NCBI RefSeq assembly: GCF_001618385.1
Contig: NZ_BDCR01000001.1
Coordinates: 1,116,001 to 1,180,000, forward strand
DNA length: 64,000 bases
Direction: 5' to 3'
From: Paludibacter jiangxiensis
GTDB lineage: Bacteria; Bacteroidota; Bacteroidia; Bacteroidales; Paludibacteraceae
The notes under the pieces were generated by a model. The model saw only the letters and a program-made list of their open reading frames with translations, searched no databases and was not told where the DNA came from. Of the stretch, positions 1 through 9,004 are shown in pieces (the first letter of the stretch is position 1; each line of letters begins with the position of its first letter). Made by a program: the position numbers and the translations under genes.

Positions 1-31
1 TTTTTATTTACAAATCATTTTACAACCAATC

Positions 32-583
32 ATGGCAACAAAAATCAGATTACAAAGACACGGCCGTAAAGGGTATGCCTATTACCACATTGTTATTGCC
101 GATAGTCGCGCACCACGCAACGGTAAGTTTACAGAACGTATCGGTTCTTACAACCCTAACACAAATCCAGCAACAGTAGAAGTTAACTTCGAACGTGCAT
201 TGTACTGGGTAACTACCGGAGCTCAACCTACAGATACTGTCCGCAATATCCTTTCTGACGAAGGTGTATTGATGATGAAACACTTACAGGGCGGTGTTAA
301 AAAAGGTGCTTTTGACGAAACTGAAGCTCAAAAACGTTTCGAAGCTTGGAAAACTTCAAAAGTAGCTGCAACCGAATCTGTAAAAGATAAATTGGCTGCT
401 GCCGCTGCTGCAAAAGCAAAAGAAGCTCTCGAAGCTGAAATTGCTAAAAATCAGGCTAAAGCCGCTGAAATTGCAAAAAAACGCGCTGAAGAATCAGCTG
501 CTCTTGCTGCCGCTGCTGCTGAAGCAGCACAAGAGGCCGCAGCACCTGAAGCTCCTGCCGCAGAAGAAACTCCTGCCGAATAA
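32..583 (+). CDS. rpsP: 30S ribosomal protein bS16 with Ala-rich C-terminal extension
   Basis: Small-subunit ribosomal protein that binds 16S rRNA early in 30S assembly. The N-terminal 80 or so residues match the bS16 fold (start [18 protein letters not shown], then the [18 protein letters not shown] block typical of the family). The protein is 183 aa, about twice the E. coli length. The extra C-terminal half (from about residue 100) is a low-complexity Ala/Glu/Lys stretch predicted to be helical. Such extensions are common in Bacteroidota S16. The gene is followed by a strong terminator, so it appears to be the last or only gene of its unit. Identification is near certain; the role of the tail is unknown. 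Confidence 0.97.
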   Translation: MATKIRLQRHGRKGYAYYHIVIADSRAPRNGKFTERIGSYNPNTNPATVEVNFERALYWVTTGAQPTDTVRNILSDEGVLMMKHLQGGVKKGAFDETEAQKRFEAWKTSKVAATESVKDKLAAAAAAKAKEALEAEIAKNQAKAAEIAKKRAEESAALAAAAAEAAQEAAAPEAPAAEETPAE

Positions 584-615
584 TAGTAAGCAGCGAATAA
601 AAATCATTTTCTTGT

Positions 616-648
616 AAAGCTGTTCCACGGGTTGGAACAGCTTTTTTT
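616..648 (+). terminator. Rho-independent terminator after rpsP
   Basis: A perfect 12-bp stem (AAAGCTGTTCCA at 616-627 with TGGAACAGCTTT at 633-644) and a 5-nt loop are followed by a T-run to 648. It lies 33 nt past the rpsP stop codon. Confidence 0.9.
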
Positions 649-665
649 ATTGAATGAGGTCTGTT

Positions 666-699
666 TTTGTGGCTCATTCTCATTAAATATGTATCTTTG
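666..699 (+). promoter_or_regulatory. Bacteroidota-type promoter for the GT2/deacetylase/GtrA module
   Basis: TTTG at 666-669 and TATCTTTG at 692-699 match the Bacteroidota -33/-7 consensus (TTTG ... TAnnTTTG), with a 22-nt spacer that is slightly long. It lies downstream of the rpsP terminator and about 95 nt before the GT2 start codon. Prediction from motif only. Confidence 0.55.
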
Positions 700-794
700 T
701 CGACGTTTATTTGTAAATAGACGTTGCTGGCATTACCCCTCGAAGCCTGCTGCAAAACAGAACTGTTGGGGCGTTTTCAATCTATCAATAATCA

Positions 795-1736
795 ATGAAG
801 AAACTAGTCTCTATAGTGTTGCCTGCCCACAACGAATCAGGAAATGTGGGTGTCATTAAAAATAAAATTCGGGAGTGTTTCCCCTTTGAAACATATGATC
901 TGGAACTGATTTTTGTTAATGATGGCAGCACTGACGATACTATGGAACAGCTTTATAGGCTGTCGCAGGAAGACAAAAGTGTTTTCTACATTGAACTTTC
1001 ACGTAATTTTGGGCATCAATGCGCGTTAAAGGCAGGTTTGGATTATGCCCATGGTGACTGTGTTATCTCCATGGATTGCGATATGCAGCATCCCCCCGAA
1101 TTAATCAAGCCTCTTATAGAAAAATGGGAGCAGGGGTATGATATAGTTTATACCTGTCGTGCGGAATCGGAATCGGCATCTTATATGAAACGTAAAACAT
1201 CTAATGCGTTTTATCATATTTTCAATTGGTTTTCAGATGTTCAAATTGAGAAAGGCACGGCTGATTTTCGTTTGATGTCCAGAGGTGTCGCTGATGTGTT
1301 TAAGCGATTTCGGGAAAACGATCTGTTTATTCGTGGAATGATAAAATGGATGGGTTTCCGTCAGACTCATATTGATTATGAACCGAATGAACGTTTCTCG
1401 GGTACAACTAAATATACGGTACGGAAGATGCTTCGTCTGGCAGTGCATGCTGTGACCTCGTTTAGCGTTCGCCCCTTGTATCTGGCTATTTATATCGGAT
1501 TCGGACTTTCTCTGCTTGCGTTGATGTATCTCCCCTATGTGCTTTATTCATTCTTCTATTCAGGACATTATGCATATGGATGGGGATCTGTGATTCTTAC
1601 CATTGTCTTTTTTTCCGGATTGCAACTTTGCGTGCTGGGAGTCATCGGATTGTATCTTGGAAAACTGTTTATTCAGGTTAAAGACAGGCCTTTATACATA
1701 GTTCGTTCAAGTAACTTTGACAATGCTCCTGCTTAA
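795..1736 (+). CDS. GtrB/ArnC-like membrane glycosyltransferase family 2
   Basis: Predicted polyisoprenyl-phosphate glycosyltransferase that moves a sugar from a nucleotide donor onto undecaprenyl phosphate at the inner face of the cytoplasmic membrane. The GT-A domain fills residues 1-220: SIVLPAHNES at 6-15, VNDGSTDDT at 41-49, and the metal-binding DxD as D94-C-D96. The family motif FSGTTKYTVRKM is near 201. Two C-terminal membrane segments lie at about 228-250 and 262-285, as in GtrB, ArnC and DPM1-like enzymes. Length (313 aa) is normal. It is the first gene of a compact three-gene unit; the next gene begins 15 nt downstream. The donor sugar cannot be read from sequence. Confidence 0.9.
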   Translation: MKKLVSIVLPAHNESGNVGVIKNKIRECFPFETYDLELIFVNDGSTDDTMEQLYRLSQEDKSVFYIELSRNFGHQCALKAGLDYAHGDCVISMDCDMQHPPELIKPLIEKWEQGYDIVYTCRAESESASYMKRKTSNAFYHIFNWFSDVQIEKGTADFRLMSRGVADVFKRFRENDLFIRGMIKWMGFRQTHIDYEPNERFSGTTKYTVRKMLRLAVHAVTSFSVRPLYLAIYIGFGLSLLALMYLPYVLYSFFYSGHYAYGWGSVILTIVFFSGLQLCVLGVIGLYLGKLFIQVKDRPLYIVRSSNFDNAPA

Positions 1737-1751
1737 TAGTTTCTCATTCAG

Positions 1752-2531
1752 ATGATATTTCTAAGCTTTGATATAGAGGAATTTGACAATCCCTTTCCTT
1801 GTTCACAACTCCTTACGTTCGAGCGGCAAATGGAGATTTCCGTTGCCGGGACGGAGCGGATTCTTGATTTACTGGCCGGACAGAATGTTGTTGCCACATT
1901 TTTTTGCACTGCGAATTTTGCTGAACATGCTCCGCATCTAATTTCTCGAATGGTCGCTGACGGTCACGAAGTGGCTTCTCACGGTTATTATCACAATCGT
2001 TTTGAACCCGAGCATCTAAAGCAATCCCGTGACTTTCTTGAACGACTGACAGGATGTTCTGTAACAGGATTTCGTATGCCAAATATGGGACAGGTAAGTG
2101 TTGATGAACTCGTAAATGCGGGTTACTCCTACAATTCCTCCCTTCATCCGACTTACCTGCCCGGGAAGTATAATAACTTTACCAAGCCCAGACGAATCTT
2201 TCAGGAAGGTGCTCTGTATCAGATACCAGCTTCTGTATCACCGCTTGTACGTTTACCTTTGTTTTGGTTGGCGTTACACAATTATCCTTTGCCAATCTAT
2301 AAGATGCTGGCTCAGGCTTCTTTGAAAAAAGATGGCTACCTGAATCTCTATTTTCATCCATGGGAGTTTATTGATCTTAACAACGCAGGACTTGATTTGC
2401 CGCTATATGTCAAGCGCAATTCGGGCGATGCTATGGTTGACAGGTTGGCTTCGTTTATAGCATGTTTTAAGGCTAAAAACGAGCAATTCGGACGGCTGAA
2501 TGAGTGTGCAGAGAAATTCCTGAATACTTAA
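1752..2531 (+). CDS. Polysaccharide deacetylase-like protein (NodB fold), cytoplasmic
   Basis: Carbohydrate esterase 4/NodB-type protein of 259 aa. Family motifs: SFDIEEF at residues 5-11 replaces the usual TFDDG and supplies the catalytic or metal Asp (D7). HEVASHGYYH at 72-81 supplies the two metal-binding histidines (H77, H81). GFRMPNMG near 106-113 resembles motif 3, and FHPWEF near 202 resembles the C-terminal motif of the PEP-CTERM-locus deacetylase subfamily. No signal peptide or membrane segment is present and the catalytic motif begins at residue 5, so the enzyme should be cytoplasmic. Its place between a GtrB-like transferase and a GtrA-like protein suggests it acts on the lipid-linked sugar made by the upstream gene, as ArnD acts after ArnC. 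Substrate unproven. Confidence 0.85.
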   Translation: MIFLSFDIEEFDNPFPCSQLLTFERQMEISVAGTERILDLLAGQNVVATFFCTANFAEHAPHLISRMVADGHEVASHGYYHNRFEPEHLKQSRDFLERLTGCSVTGFRMPNMGQVSVDELVNAGYSYNSSLHPTYLPGKYNNFTKPRRIFQEGALYQIPASVSPLVRLPLFWLALHNYPLPIYKMLAQASLKKDGYLNLYFHPWEFIDLNNAGLDLPLYVKRNSGDAMVDRLASFIACFKAKNEQFGRLNECAEKFLNT

Positions 2532-2974
2532 TCTTAGTGATTTTGAATATACTTCTCCGCAACCGTTATACCCGTGCAATCGTACAAAATGAGACGACAA
2601 TGCAGGCTGCCAAATATTTTATTGTGGGTGGTTCCTGTACCGTCTTCGACTTTACGATGTTGTTTGGTTTTACCCACTTTCTCCAAATCAATTACCTTAT
2701 TTCATCCGTTCTTTCGTTTACTATCAGTGCAATTGTCAACTATTATCTCTGTGTAAACTGGGTGTTCAATATTCGGGTGGTTGAGAAGCGCCATCGCGAG
2801 TTCATCTACTATTTCTTTCTTTCGGTAATCGGGTTGGGGCTGAGCACTTTGCTTATCTGGATGTTCACCGAATTAGTTGGACTGTATTATATGTTTTCTA
2901 AGTTAATTGCAACATTTATAACGTATTGGGTGAATTTTGGGACGCGGAAATATTTTCTGCATACCCGGAAATAA
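2504..2974 (+). CDS. GtrA family membrane protein (putative lipid-linked sugar flippase)
   Basis: Small integral membrane protein of the GtrA/DPMS1 family, thought to translocate or stabilise polyprenyl-phosphate-linked sugars made by GtrB-type transferases. The core starts at QAAKYFIVGGSCTVFDF and shows four hydrophobic segments with a short basic C-terminus (GTRKYFLHTRK). The start is uncertain. A GTG at 2504 overlaps the end of the deacetylase gene by 28 nt; a GTG at 2537 and an ATG at 2600 are alternatives, the latter leaving almost nothing before the first membrane segment. The overlap or tight spacing indicates translational coupling with the two upstream genes. Confidence 0.85.
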   Translation: MCREIPEYLILVILNILLRNRYTRAIVQNETTMQAAKYFIVGGSCTVFDFTMLFGFTHFLQINYLISSVLSFTISAIVNYYLCVNWVFNIRVVEKRHREFIYYFFLSVIGLGLSTLLIWMFTELVGLYYMFSKLIATFITYWVNFGTRKYFLHTRK

Positions 2975-3277
2975 TCAGTTCTTAGAATTGTAAAACTCAG
3001 GAATGTTACATTTGTCATTTTTTACAACTGTATCATGATTCCTGCTTATTTTAGGATGATTAAAACCCTTCCGATCCTTTATTTATTTGGTTTGATATTT
3101 TTTTTACAAGTATAAAATTATACAGTTGTATTTTCAGGTGCTGAATTTTTCTCTCTTTTGTAACATTATTTCAGGACATTGGCTTCGTAATGTGAAGTCT
3201 TCTTATTTTTTATCTGCTTTTATACGATAGAAACAATTTATTGCGTTATTCAATATCATAAGCTTAAATTATTTGAC
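2975..3277. other. Intergenic region upstream of the OM barrel gene
   Basis: No coding sequence is convincing in these 303 bases. They are AT-rich. A TACATTTG box at 3007-3014 fits the Bacteroidota -7 motif but would imply a 5' leader of about 255 nt. No clear terminator for the GtrA unit was seen. Confidence 0.5.
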
Positions 3278-3919
3278 ATGAAGAAATCTATCTTATTTAT
3301 TTTGTTGTTGGGTATTACAGGTACAATGTCCGCACAGACATTTGCTCTTGGACTCAAAGGAGGATATGAAGCGGCAATGAGTTATAATGATTTGCTCAAT
3401 ACCAATCTGGTTACATCCTCCGGAGATCAGATTAAATCCGGTTTTGCAAGCGGTTATCAGGTTGGAGCCTGGATGCGCTTGGGAGGTAAACGGGTTTATC
3501 TGCAGCCGGAAGTTCTTTTGAATGTCAAAAAAGCATCTCAGACTTTCAATGTGGGTGGATCAACCTATATGGCAACATACAAGACTCAGGCTATTGAAAT
3601 TCCCCTTATGGTCGGTTATAAGGTGTTGTGCGTTGGTCCGCTTGCGGTGCGCCTCAATGCAGGCCCGAAAGCTATTATTGATGCCGGATCGAGCTCAAAT
3701 CTGAATCAGTATGCCACAGTGCTTTCTCAGGACTTTAAAAAAGCGACCTGGGCAGCAGAAGGTGGTATTGGTGTAGACATTCTTTCTTTTTCACTTGATT
3801 TGCGTTACTCACGATACCTTTCCAATTCCTATTCGGTGACATTCAATAATGCGCCGGTTGTAAACATGAAGAGTAATAAAGAAAGCATTTACCTCACTTT
3901 GGGGTGGAGGCTGTTTTGA
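3278..3919 (+). CDS. Outer-membrane beta-barrel protein (PorT/OmpA-barrel-like)
   Basis: 213-aa exported protein with a clear signal peptide (MKKSILFILLLGITGTMSAQ, cleavage after the Ala of SAQ or close to it). The mature part begins FALGLKGGYEAAMSY and alternates short hydrophobic strands with turns. The last strand, ESIYLTLGWRLF, ends in Phe as expected for Omp85-assembled barrels. This matches the generic 'outer membrane protein beta-barrel' (PorT-like) families common in Bacteroidota. It stands alone between two other units, with a bidirectional terminator directly after it. No function can be assigned. Confidence 0.8.
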   Translation: MKKSILFILLLGITGTMSAQTFALGLKGGYEAAMSYNDLLNTNLVTSSGDQIKSGFASGYQVGAWMRLGGKRVYLQPEVLLNVKKASQTFNVGGSTYMATYKTQAIEIPLMVGYKVLCVGPLAVRLNAGPKAIIDAGSSSNLNQYATVLSQDFKKATWAAEGGIGVDILSFSLDLRYSRYLSNSYSVTFNNAPVVNMKSNKESIYLTLGWRLF

Positions 3920-3933
3920 TGCTATTGCTACAT

Positions 3934-3978
3934 AAAAAACGAGGGGAGAATGTTTTGAAACATCCTCCCCTCGTTTTA
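3934..3978. terminator. Bidirectional terminator between the OM barrel gene and glnS
   Basis: A long inverted repeat (AAAACGAGGGGAGAATGTTT with AAACATCCTCCCCTCGTTTT, one G:T pair) with a very short loop sits between the convergent 3' ends. A-rich and T-rich flanks fit termination in both directions. Confidence 0.88.
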
Positions 3979-3994
3979 TGGTGACCTTTGGGTC

Positions 3995-5683
3995 TTATTT
4001 GTTTGCTTTCGCCCAGCTGTCTTTCAGAGATACAGTACGGTTGAAAACTAAATTTTCAGGTGTCGAATCGGGGTCTACATTGAAATATCCGATACGTTGG
4101 AACTGAAAGTTGTCCAATGCTTTCGCATTTTTCAACCATGGCTCTACCTTCACATTATTCAGCACCTTCAACGAATCAGGATTTAGTAATTCACGAAAAT
4201 CCTTGTCTTTCTCTTCCGCTGGGTTTTCAACGGCAAAAAGGCGGTCGTAAAGGCGAACTTCTGCCGAAACGGAATCTGCGACAGTTACCCAGTGAATGGT
4301 ACCTTTCACCTTGCGACTACTGCCTTCCAGTCCGCTACGGGTTTCGGGATCGTATTCAGCGTACACTTCGGTAACTTTTCCATCCGCATCTTTCTTGCAT
4401 CCGGTACATTTCACGATGTAGGCGCCTTTCAAACGAACTTCCTGACCCGGAGTCATGCGGAAATACTTCTTCGGAGCATCTTCCATAAAGTCGTCGCGTT
4501 CTACGTATAACTCTTTAGAGAATGGAGCTTCATGCGTTCCTTCGTTTTCATCTTCAGGGTTATTGACCATCGTTACCGTTTCGGTTTGTCCTTCGGGATA
4601 GTTGGTCAAAATCAGTTTAACCGGATCAAGAACTGCGCTGACACGTGTAGCTGTGCTATTCAGTATTTCACGTGCAGAGTGTTCCAGCAGAGAAACATCA
4701 ATGATGCCTTCGTATTTGGTGTATCCGATTTTTTCGATGAAGTTGTGGATTGCTTCGGGTGTATATCCGCGGCGACGCAAACCGCAAAGAGTCGGCATAC
4801 GGGGATCGTCCCATCCGCGAACCAAACCTTCCTGTACCAGTTGCAGCATTTTGCGCTTGCTCATCACGGTATAAGTGATATTCAAACGGTTGAATTCGAT
4901 CTGGCGGGGACGGTAATCGTCATTTTTCAGCTGATCGATAAACCAGTCGTATAATGGACGGTGTACTTCAAATTCCAGCGTACAGATAGAATGGGTAACG
5001 CCTTCGAAATAGTCCGATTGACCGTGCGCAAAGTCATACATTGGATATGCTTTCCATGTGTAGCCTGTGCGATGGTGCGGATGATCGGTGATTATGCGGT
5101 ACATGATCGGGTCGCGAAAGTGCATGTTGGGTGAAGCCATATCCACTTTGGCACGCAATACCATTGCTCCTTCGGCAATTTCGCCGCTATTCATTTTGTT
5201 GAACAACTCCAGACTTTCTTCAACAGGACGATTGCGATAGGGACTCTCGGTTCCCGGAACGGTAGGAGAGCCTTTTTGTTTGGCAATCTCTTCAGCAGAT
5301 TGTTCGTCGACATATGCAAGTCCGCGTTTGATGAGGTCGGTGGCAAAATCCCACAATTGCTGGAAATAGTCAGAAGCATAGTAAACGTTACCCCATTGGT
5401 ATCCTAACCACTGGATGTCTTCCATGATGGAATCCACATACTCTACGTCTTCTTTCACAGGGTTGGTGTCGTCGAAACGGAGGTTGCAAACGCCGTTGTA
5501 GTCGCGTGCAATACCGAAGTCCATGCAGATGGCTTTGGCATGTCCGATATGAAGGTATCCGTTAGGTTCCGGCGGGAAACGGGTCTGAATCCTTCCTCCG
5601 TTCTTACCATCACGAATGTCTTCTTCGACAAGGGTCTCAATGAAATTGAGGCTCTTTTTGGGTTGTTCTGTCATTTCACTCAT
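3995..5683 (-). CDS. glnS: Glutaminyl-tRNA synthetase
   Basis: Class I aminoacyl-tRNA synthetase that charges tRNA(Gln) with glutamine in the cytoplasm. The HIGH motif sits in PEPNGYLHIGHAKAI (residues 45-48). The KMSKS loop appears as VMSKRKM near residue 272. The C-terminal third carries the two beta-barrel anticodon-binding domains (PGQEVRLKGAYIVKCTG and following). The length of 562 aa is normal. It lies 33 nt downstream of pheT on the same strand and is probably co-transcribed with it. Its presence implies direct glutaminylation rather than only the Glu-tRNA amidotransferase route. Confidence 0.97.
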   Translation of the reverse strand: MSEMTEQPKKSLNFIETLVEEDIRDGKNGGRIQTRFPPEPNGYLHIGHAKAICMDFGIARDYNGVCNLRFDDTNPVKEDVEYVDSIMEDIQWLGYQWGNVYYASDYFQQLWDFATDLIKRGLAYVDEQSAEEIAKQKGSPTVPGTESPYRNRPVEESLELFNKMNSGEIAEGAMVLRAKVDMASPNMHFRDPIMYRIITDHPHHRTGYTWKAYPMYDFAHGQSDYFEGVTHSICTLEFEVHRPLYDWFIDQLKNDDYRPRQIEFNRLNITYTVMSKRKMLQLVQEGLVRGWDDPRMPTLCGLRRRGYTPEAIHNFIEKIGYTKYEGIIDVSLLEHSAREILNSTATRVSAVLDPVKLILTNYPEGQTETVTMVNNPEDENEGTHEAPFSKELYVERDDFMEDAPKKYFRMTPGQEVRLKGAYIVKCTGCKKDADGKVTEVYAEYDPETRSGLEGSSRKVKGTIHWVTVADSVSAEVRLYDRLFAVENPAEEKDKDFRELLNPDSLKVLNNVKVEPWLKNAKALDNFQFQRIGYFNVDPDSTPENLVFNRTVSLKDSWAKANK

Positions 5684-5716
5684 ATCTGATTGTTTTTGCT
5701 CTTGGTTTAGTGTGGA

Positions 5717-8179
5717 TTACCGCAATTTAGCGCCCAGTTTTTCTTCAAACTGTTTGATAAGTTTTTGCATAATGCCGTCAATTTGCTTATCGTTCAGGGT
5801 TTTTGCATCATCCTGCAAGGTAAAGCTGACAGCATACGATTTTTTGCCGGCTTCCAGATTTTTGCCTTCATACACGTCGAACAACTGTACTTTTCTCAAC
5901 AGGTTCTTTTCTGTTGCATAAGCCAGCTTTTCGATTTCGGCAAAGGAAATGTTTTTATCAATTAATAGTGCAAGGTCGCGTTTTACTTCCGGGAATTTTG
6001 ATATTTCGCTGAAAGATACCTTGTTGCGTGTACTTTCAATCAGCAGGTTGTTCCAGTTCAAATCGGCGAAGAAGACAGGCACGTCGATATCGAGTGTTTT
6101 CAACTGTTTCTTGGCAACGCTGCCCAGAATAACCAGCTGTTTTCCTTGTTTTGTTTTGATAACCAAAGCTTCGGCAAACAGATCATTGGTTGTTTCTGAT
6201 TCGGCAACCAGCTTCTGAAGGTTGACTCCCAGACGGCGCAGAATGTTCAGCACATATCCTTTCAGTTCGAAAACAGATGTCTTCTCGTCAGCGCGAACCC
6301 AGCTTTGAGCTGTTTTGTTGCCTGTAAGCCACAATCCGAGGTGCATATCTTCGGAGTAAGCCGCTAGCGGTTTGCCCTCTTCTTTCTTTTCTCCGTTGAA
6401 ATAGTAGCAGTTGCCAAATTCGTAAAATTTCAGATCCTGATTTTTACGGTTCACGTTGTAGGCAACGCTTTCCAAACCACCGAACAGCAATGTTTGACGC
6501 ATGGCATTAAGATCGGCACTGAGCGGGTTCATCATCATCACCAGATTGGCTGCGGGGAACGAACTCAATGTTTCGTAGTAACCGGCTTTGGTGAGCGAGT
6601 TGTTCAGTATTTCGTTGAAACCGCATCCGGTGAGCTGTTCCGAAATAAGGTTTTGCAGTTTGTGACTGTCGGGTTTCGACGAGTAGCTGATCGACGATTT
6701 TACCGATTCGCCCGGCAAAACGTTGTTGTAGCCATAAATGCGCAGAATATCTTCGATTACATCCACGTCACGTTGAACATCCACGCGATAGGTCGGAACG
6801 AGCAGTTTCATGCCTTCCGCTGTTTCGCTGGCAATTTCTATTTCGAGGTGATGCAGGATAGTTTTGATTGCCTCTTTTTCGATCTCTTTGCCAATCAGAC
6901 TGTTGATTTTGTCGAAGGTAATGTCTACTTCGAACGGTTTGATTGGGGTGGGGTAGATATCGACGATGTCGCTGGAGATAGTGCCTCCGGCCAGTTCTTT
7001 AATCAACAAAGCCGCACGTTTCAGCACGTACACATTGTTGTTGGGATCGCAACCGCGTTCGAAACGGAACGATGAGTCGGTGTTCAACCCATGGCGGCGG
7101 GCCGTTTTGCGTACCCAAACCGGATTGAAGTAAGCGCTTTCGAGAAACACGTTGGTAGTATTGTCCGAAACGCCAGAGTCGAGACCGCCGAATACGCCGG
7201 CAATACACATGCCGCCGTTTGCGTCGCAAATCATCAGGTCTTTGTCGCTGAGGCTGCGTTCGGCTTCGTCGAGTGTGGTGAATTTAGTGCCTTCGGGCAA
7301 TGTTTTTACAATCACCTGTTTGCCTGCAATTTTATCGGCATCGAATGAGTGAAGTGGTTGTCCTGTCTCGTGGAGAATGAAATTGGTAATATCGACCACG
7401 TTGTTGATGGGACGCAAACCGATCGCTTTCAGATAATTTTGCAACCATTCGGGCGATTCTTTGATGGTAACACCGGAAATACTTACACCGGCGTAACGGG
7501 GGCAAGCTTCGCTGTTTTCAACTGTTACGCTTACAGGTAGATTATGATATTCAACGGCAAATGCGTCTACCGAGGGTTTTACTAAAGTGCCTTTCAACCC
7601 GTTTGCGGCCAGATAAGCAGCCAGGTCGCGGGCTACACCGAAGTGAGAAGCGGCATCCACACGGTTGGGCGTGATATCGACTTCCAGCACGTAGTCGTCT
7701 TTGACGTTGTAATATTCTTTGGCGGGCGTTCCTACAACTGCGTCGGCAGGCAAAACGATGATGCCGTCGTGGCTTGTACCGATGCCGATTTCATCTTCGG
7801 CACAGATCATGCCGAACGACTCTTCGCCGCGGATCTTGGAGCGTTTGATGGTGAACGATTCGTCGCCCGAATAAAGTACGGTGCCGATAGTGGCAACCAC
7901 AACTTTCTGTCCAGCAGCCACATTAGGCGCTCCGCAAACGATTTTCAGAGGTTCAGCGGCACCCACGTTGACCGTGGTGACGTGCAGGTGGTCGGAATTC
8001 GGGTGTTCGATGCAGGTGAGCACTTCGCCGATAACCAGCCCTTCGAGGCCGCCTTTGATGGTTTGCACTTTTTCAATGCCACCGGTTTCGAGACCTATGG
8101 ATGTTAACGCTTTGGATAACTCTTCGGGAGTTAAATCAGTATCAATGTATTGTTTTAGCCAGTTGTAAGAAATGTTCAT
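5717..8179 (-). CDS. pheT: Phenylalanyl-tRNA synthetase beta subunit
   Basis: Beta chain of the alpha2-beta2 class II enzyme that attaches Phe to tRNA(Phe) and edits Tyr-tRNA(Phe). Bacterial-type 820-aa protein. The start MNISYNWLKQYIDTDLTPEELS is typical. The EMAP-like tRNA-binding domain covers about 40-150. The B3/B4 editing region includes the PRYAGVSI block. The B5 domain follows near 410-480, and a ferredoxin-fold anticodon-binding domain (FPEVKRDLALLIDKNISF onward) closes the protein. The partner pheS is not adjacent and must lie elsewhere. First gene of a pheT-glnS unit. Confidence 0.97.
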   Translation of the reverse strand: MNISYNWLKQYIDTDLTPEELSKALTSIGLETGGIEKVQTIKGGLEGLVIGEVLTCIEHPNSDHLHVTTVNVGAAEPLKIVCGAPNVAAGQKVVVATIGTVLYSGDESFTIKRSKIRGEESFGMICAEDEIGIGTSHDGIIVLPADAVVGTPAKEYYNVKDDYVLEVDITPNRVDAASHFGVARDLAAYLAANGLKGTLVKPSVDAFAVEYHNLPVSVTVENSEACPRYAGVSISGVTIKESPEWLQNYLKAIGLRPINNVVDITNFILHETGQPLHSFDADKIAGKQVIVKTLPEGTKFTTLDEAERSLSDKDLMICDANGGMCIAGVFGGLDSGVSDNTTNVFLESAYFNPVWVRKTARRHGLNTDSSFRFERGCDPNNNVYVLKRAALLIKELAGGTISSDIVDIYPTPIKPFEVDITFDKINSLIGKEIEKEAIKTILHHLEIEIASETAEGMKLLVPTYRVDVQRDVDVIEDILRIYGYNNVLPGESVKSSISYSSKPDSHKLQNLISEQLTGCGFNEILNNSLTKAGYYETLSSFPAANLVMMMNPLSADLNAMRQTLLFGGLESVAYNVNRKNQDLKFYEFGNCYYFNGEKKEEGKPLAAYSEDMHLGLWLTGNKTAQSWVRADEKTSVFELKGYVLNILRRLGVNLQKLVAESETTNDLFAEALVIKTKQGKQLVILGSVAKKQLKTLDIDVPVFFADLNWNNLLIESTRNKVSFSEISKFPEVKRDLALLIDKNISFAEIEKLAYATEKNLLRKVQLFDVYEGKNLEAGKKSYAVSFTLQDDAKTLNDKQIDGIMQKLIKQFEEKLGAKLR

Positions 8180-8489
8180 TGCAAAAACTATGCTTATAAA
8201 TGTGGTTTATTTCTCATTATATCAAACGAATAGTGTTTTTCTTAGAGAAATAAAAGGTGATTTGTGATTTTTTTAAATGGAACTGCAAATGTACATTTTT
8301 TGCACTAAAAACCGGAAGATTTTGTGTGAAAAACGCTGACAAATACGATTTTGGTGAGTTTAGCCTCTGTTTTTTCATTGCTTTTTTACTGTTTACTGGT
8401 TTGGCTGCGATGCTATAAGTCAATGAATTGTCGTTCATATGCAAAAAAACTTGTATCTTCGTAGCATAATATCGCATCATACTAACTCT
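8180..8489. other. Divergent promoter region between pheT and dut
   Basis: 310 bases without a convincing gene. On the minus strand TACATTTG (complement of 8286-8293) is a good -7 box for pheT, giving a leader of about 100 nt. On the plus strand TATCTTCG at 8454-8461 is one base off the TAnnTTTG consensus and lies about 29 nt before the dut start. Confidence 0.5.
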
Positions 8490-8924
8490 ATGCAAATTAA
8501 GATCGTAAACCAATCAAAACATCCTCTTCCTCAGTATGCTACCTCTCTTTCGGCGGGAGTCGACCTCCGGGCCAATTTAGCAGAGCCGGTTACAATGTTG
8601 CCTCTGGAACGCAAAATGATTCCTACCGGGTTGTTCATTGAATTGCCCGAAGGTTATGAGGCGCAGATTCGTCCGCGCAGTGGACTGGCGATCAAGAAAG
8701 GGATTACCGTATTGAACTCCCCGGGTACGATCGATGCCGATTATCGTGGCGAGATTTGTGTGATTCTGATTAATCTCTCGAACGAACCGTTTGTAATCGA
8801 AGACGGCGAGCGTATCTGCCAGATGGTCATTGCAGCTCACGGACAAGCCGAATGGATCGAAGCCGAAGAGCTTTCGGAAACCGATCGTGGCGCCGGAGGT
8901 TTCGGACATACCGGGAAACACTAA
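8490..8924 (+). CDS. dut: dUTP diphosphatase
   Basis: Trimeric dUTPase that hydrolyses dUTP to dUMP and pyrophosphate, keeping uracil out of DNA and feeding dTMP synthesis. All five family motifs are visible: [41 protein letters not shown], and C-terminal [10 protein letters not shown] (the P-loop-like lid). ATG 8490 gives [18 protein letters not shown], the usual N-terminus and 144 aa. An in-frame ATG at 8439 would add 17 unconserved residues and overlap the predicted promoter, so it was not chosen. Confidence 0.97.
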   Translation: MQIKIVNQSKHPLPQYATSLSAGVDLRANLAEPVTMLPLERKMIPTGLFIELPEGYEAQIRPRSGLAIKKGITVLNSPGTIDADYRGEICVILINLSNEPFVIEDGERICQMVIAAHGQAEWIEAEELSETDRGAGGFGHTGKH

Positions 8925-9004
8925 AAAATTCCAGAATTTAAAAGTCCCACAATTCCAGAAAAGCTTAGTTCGTTTGGAATGTTGGAATACTGAACTTTGA
9001 AATT

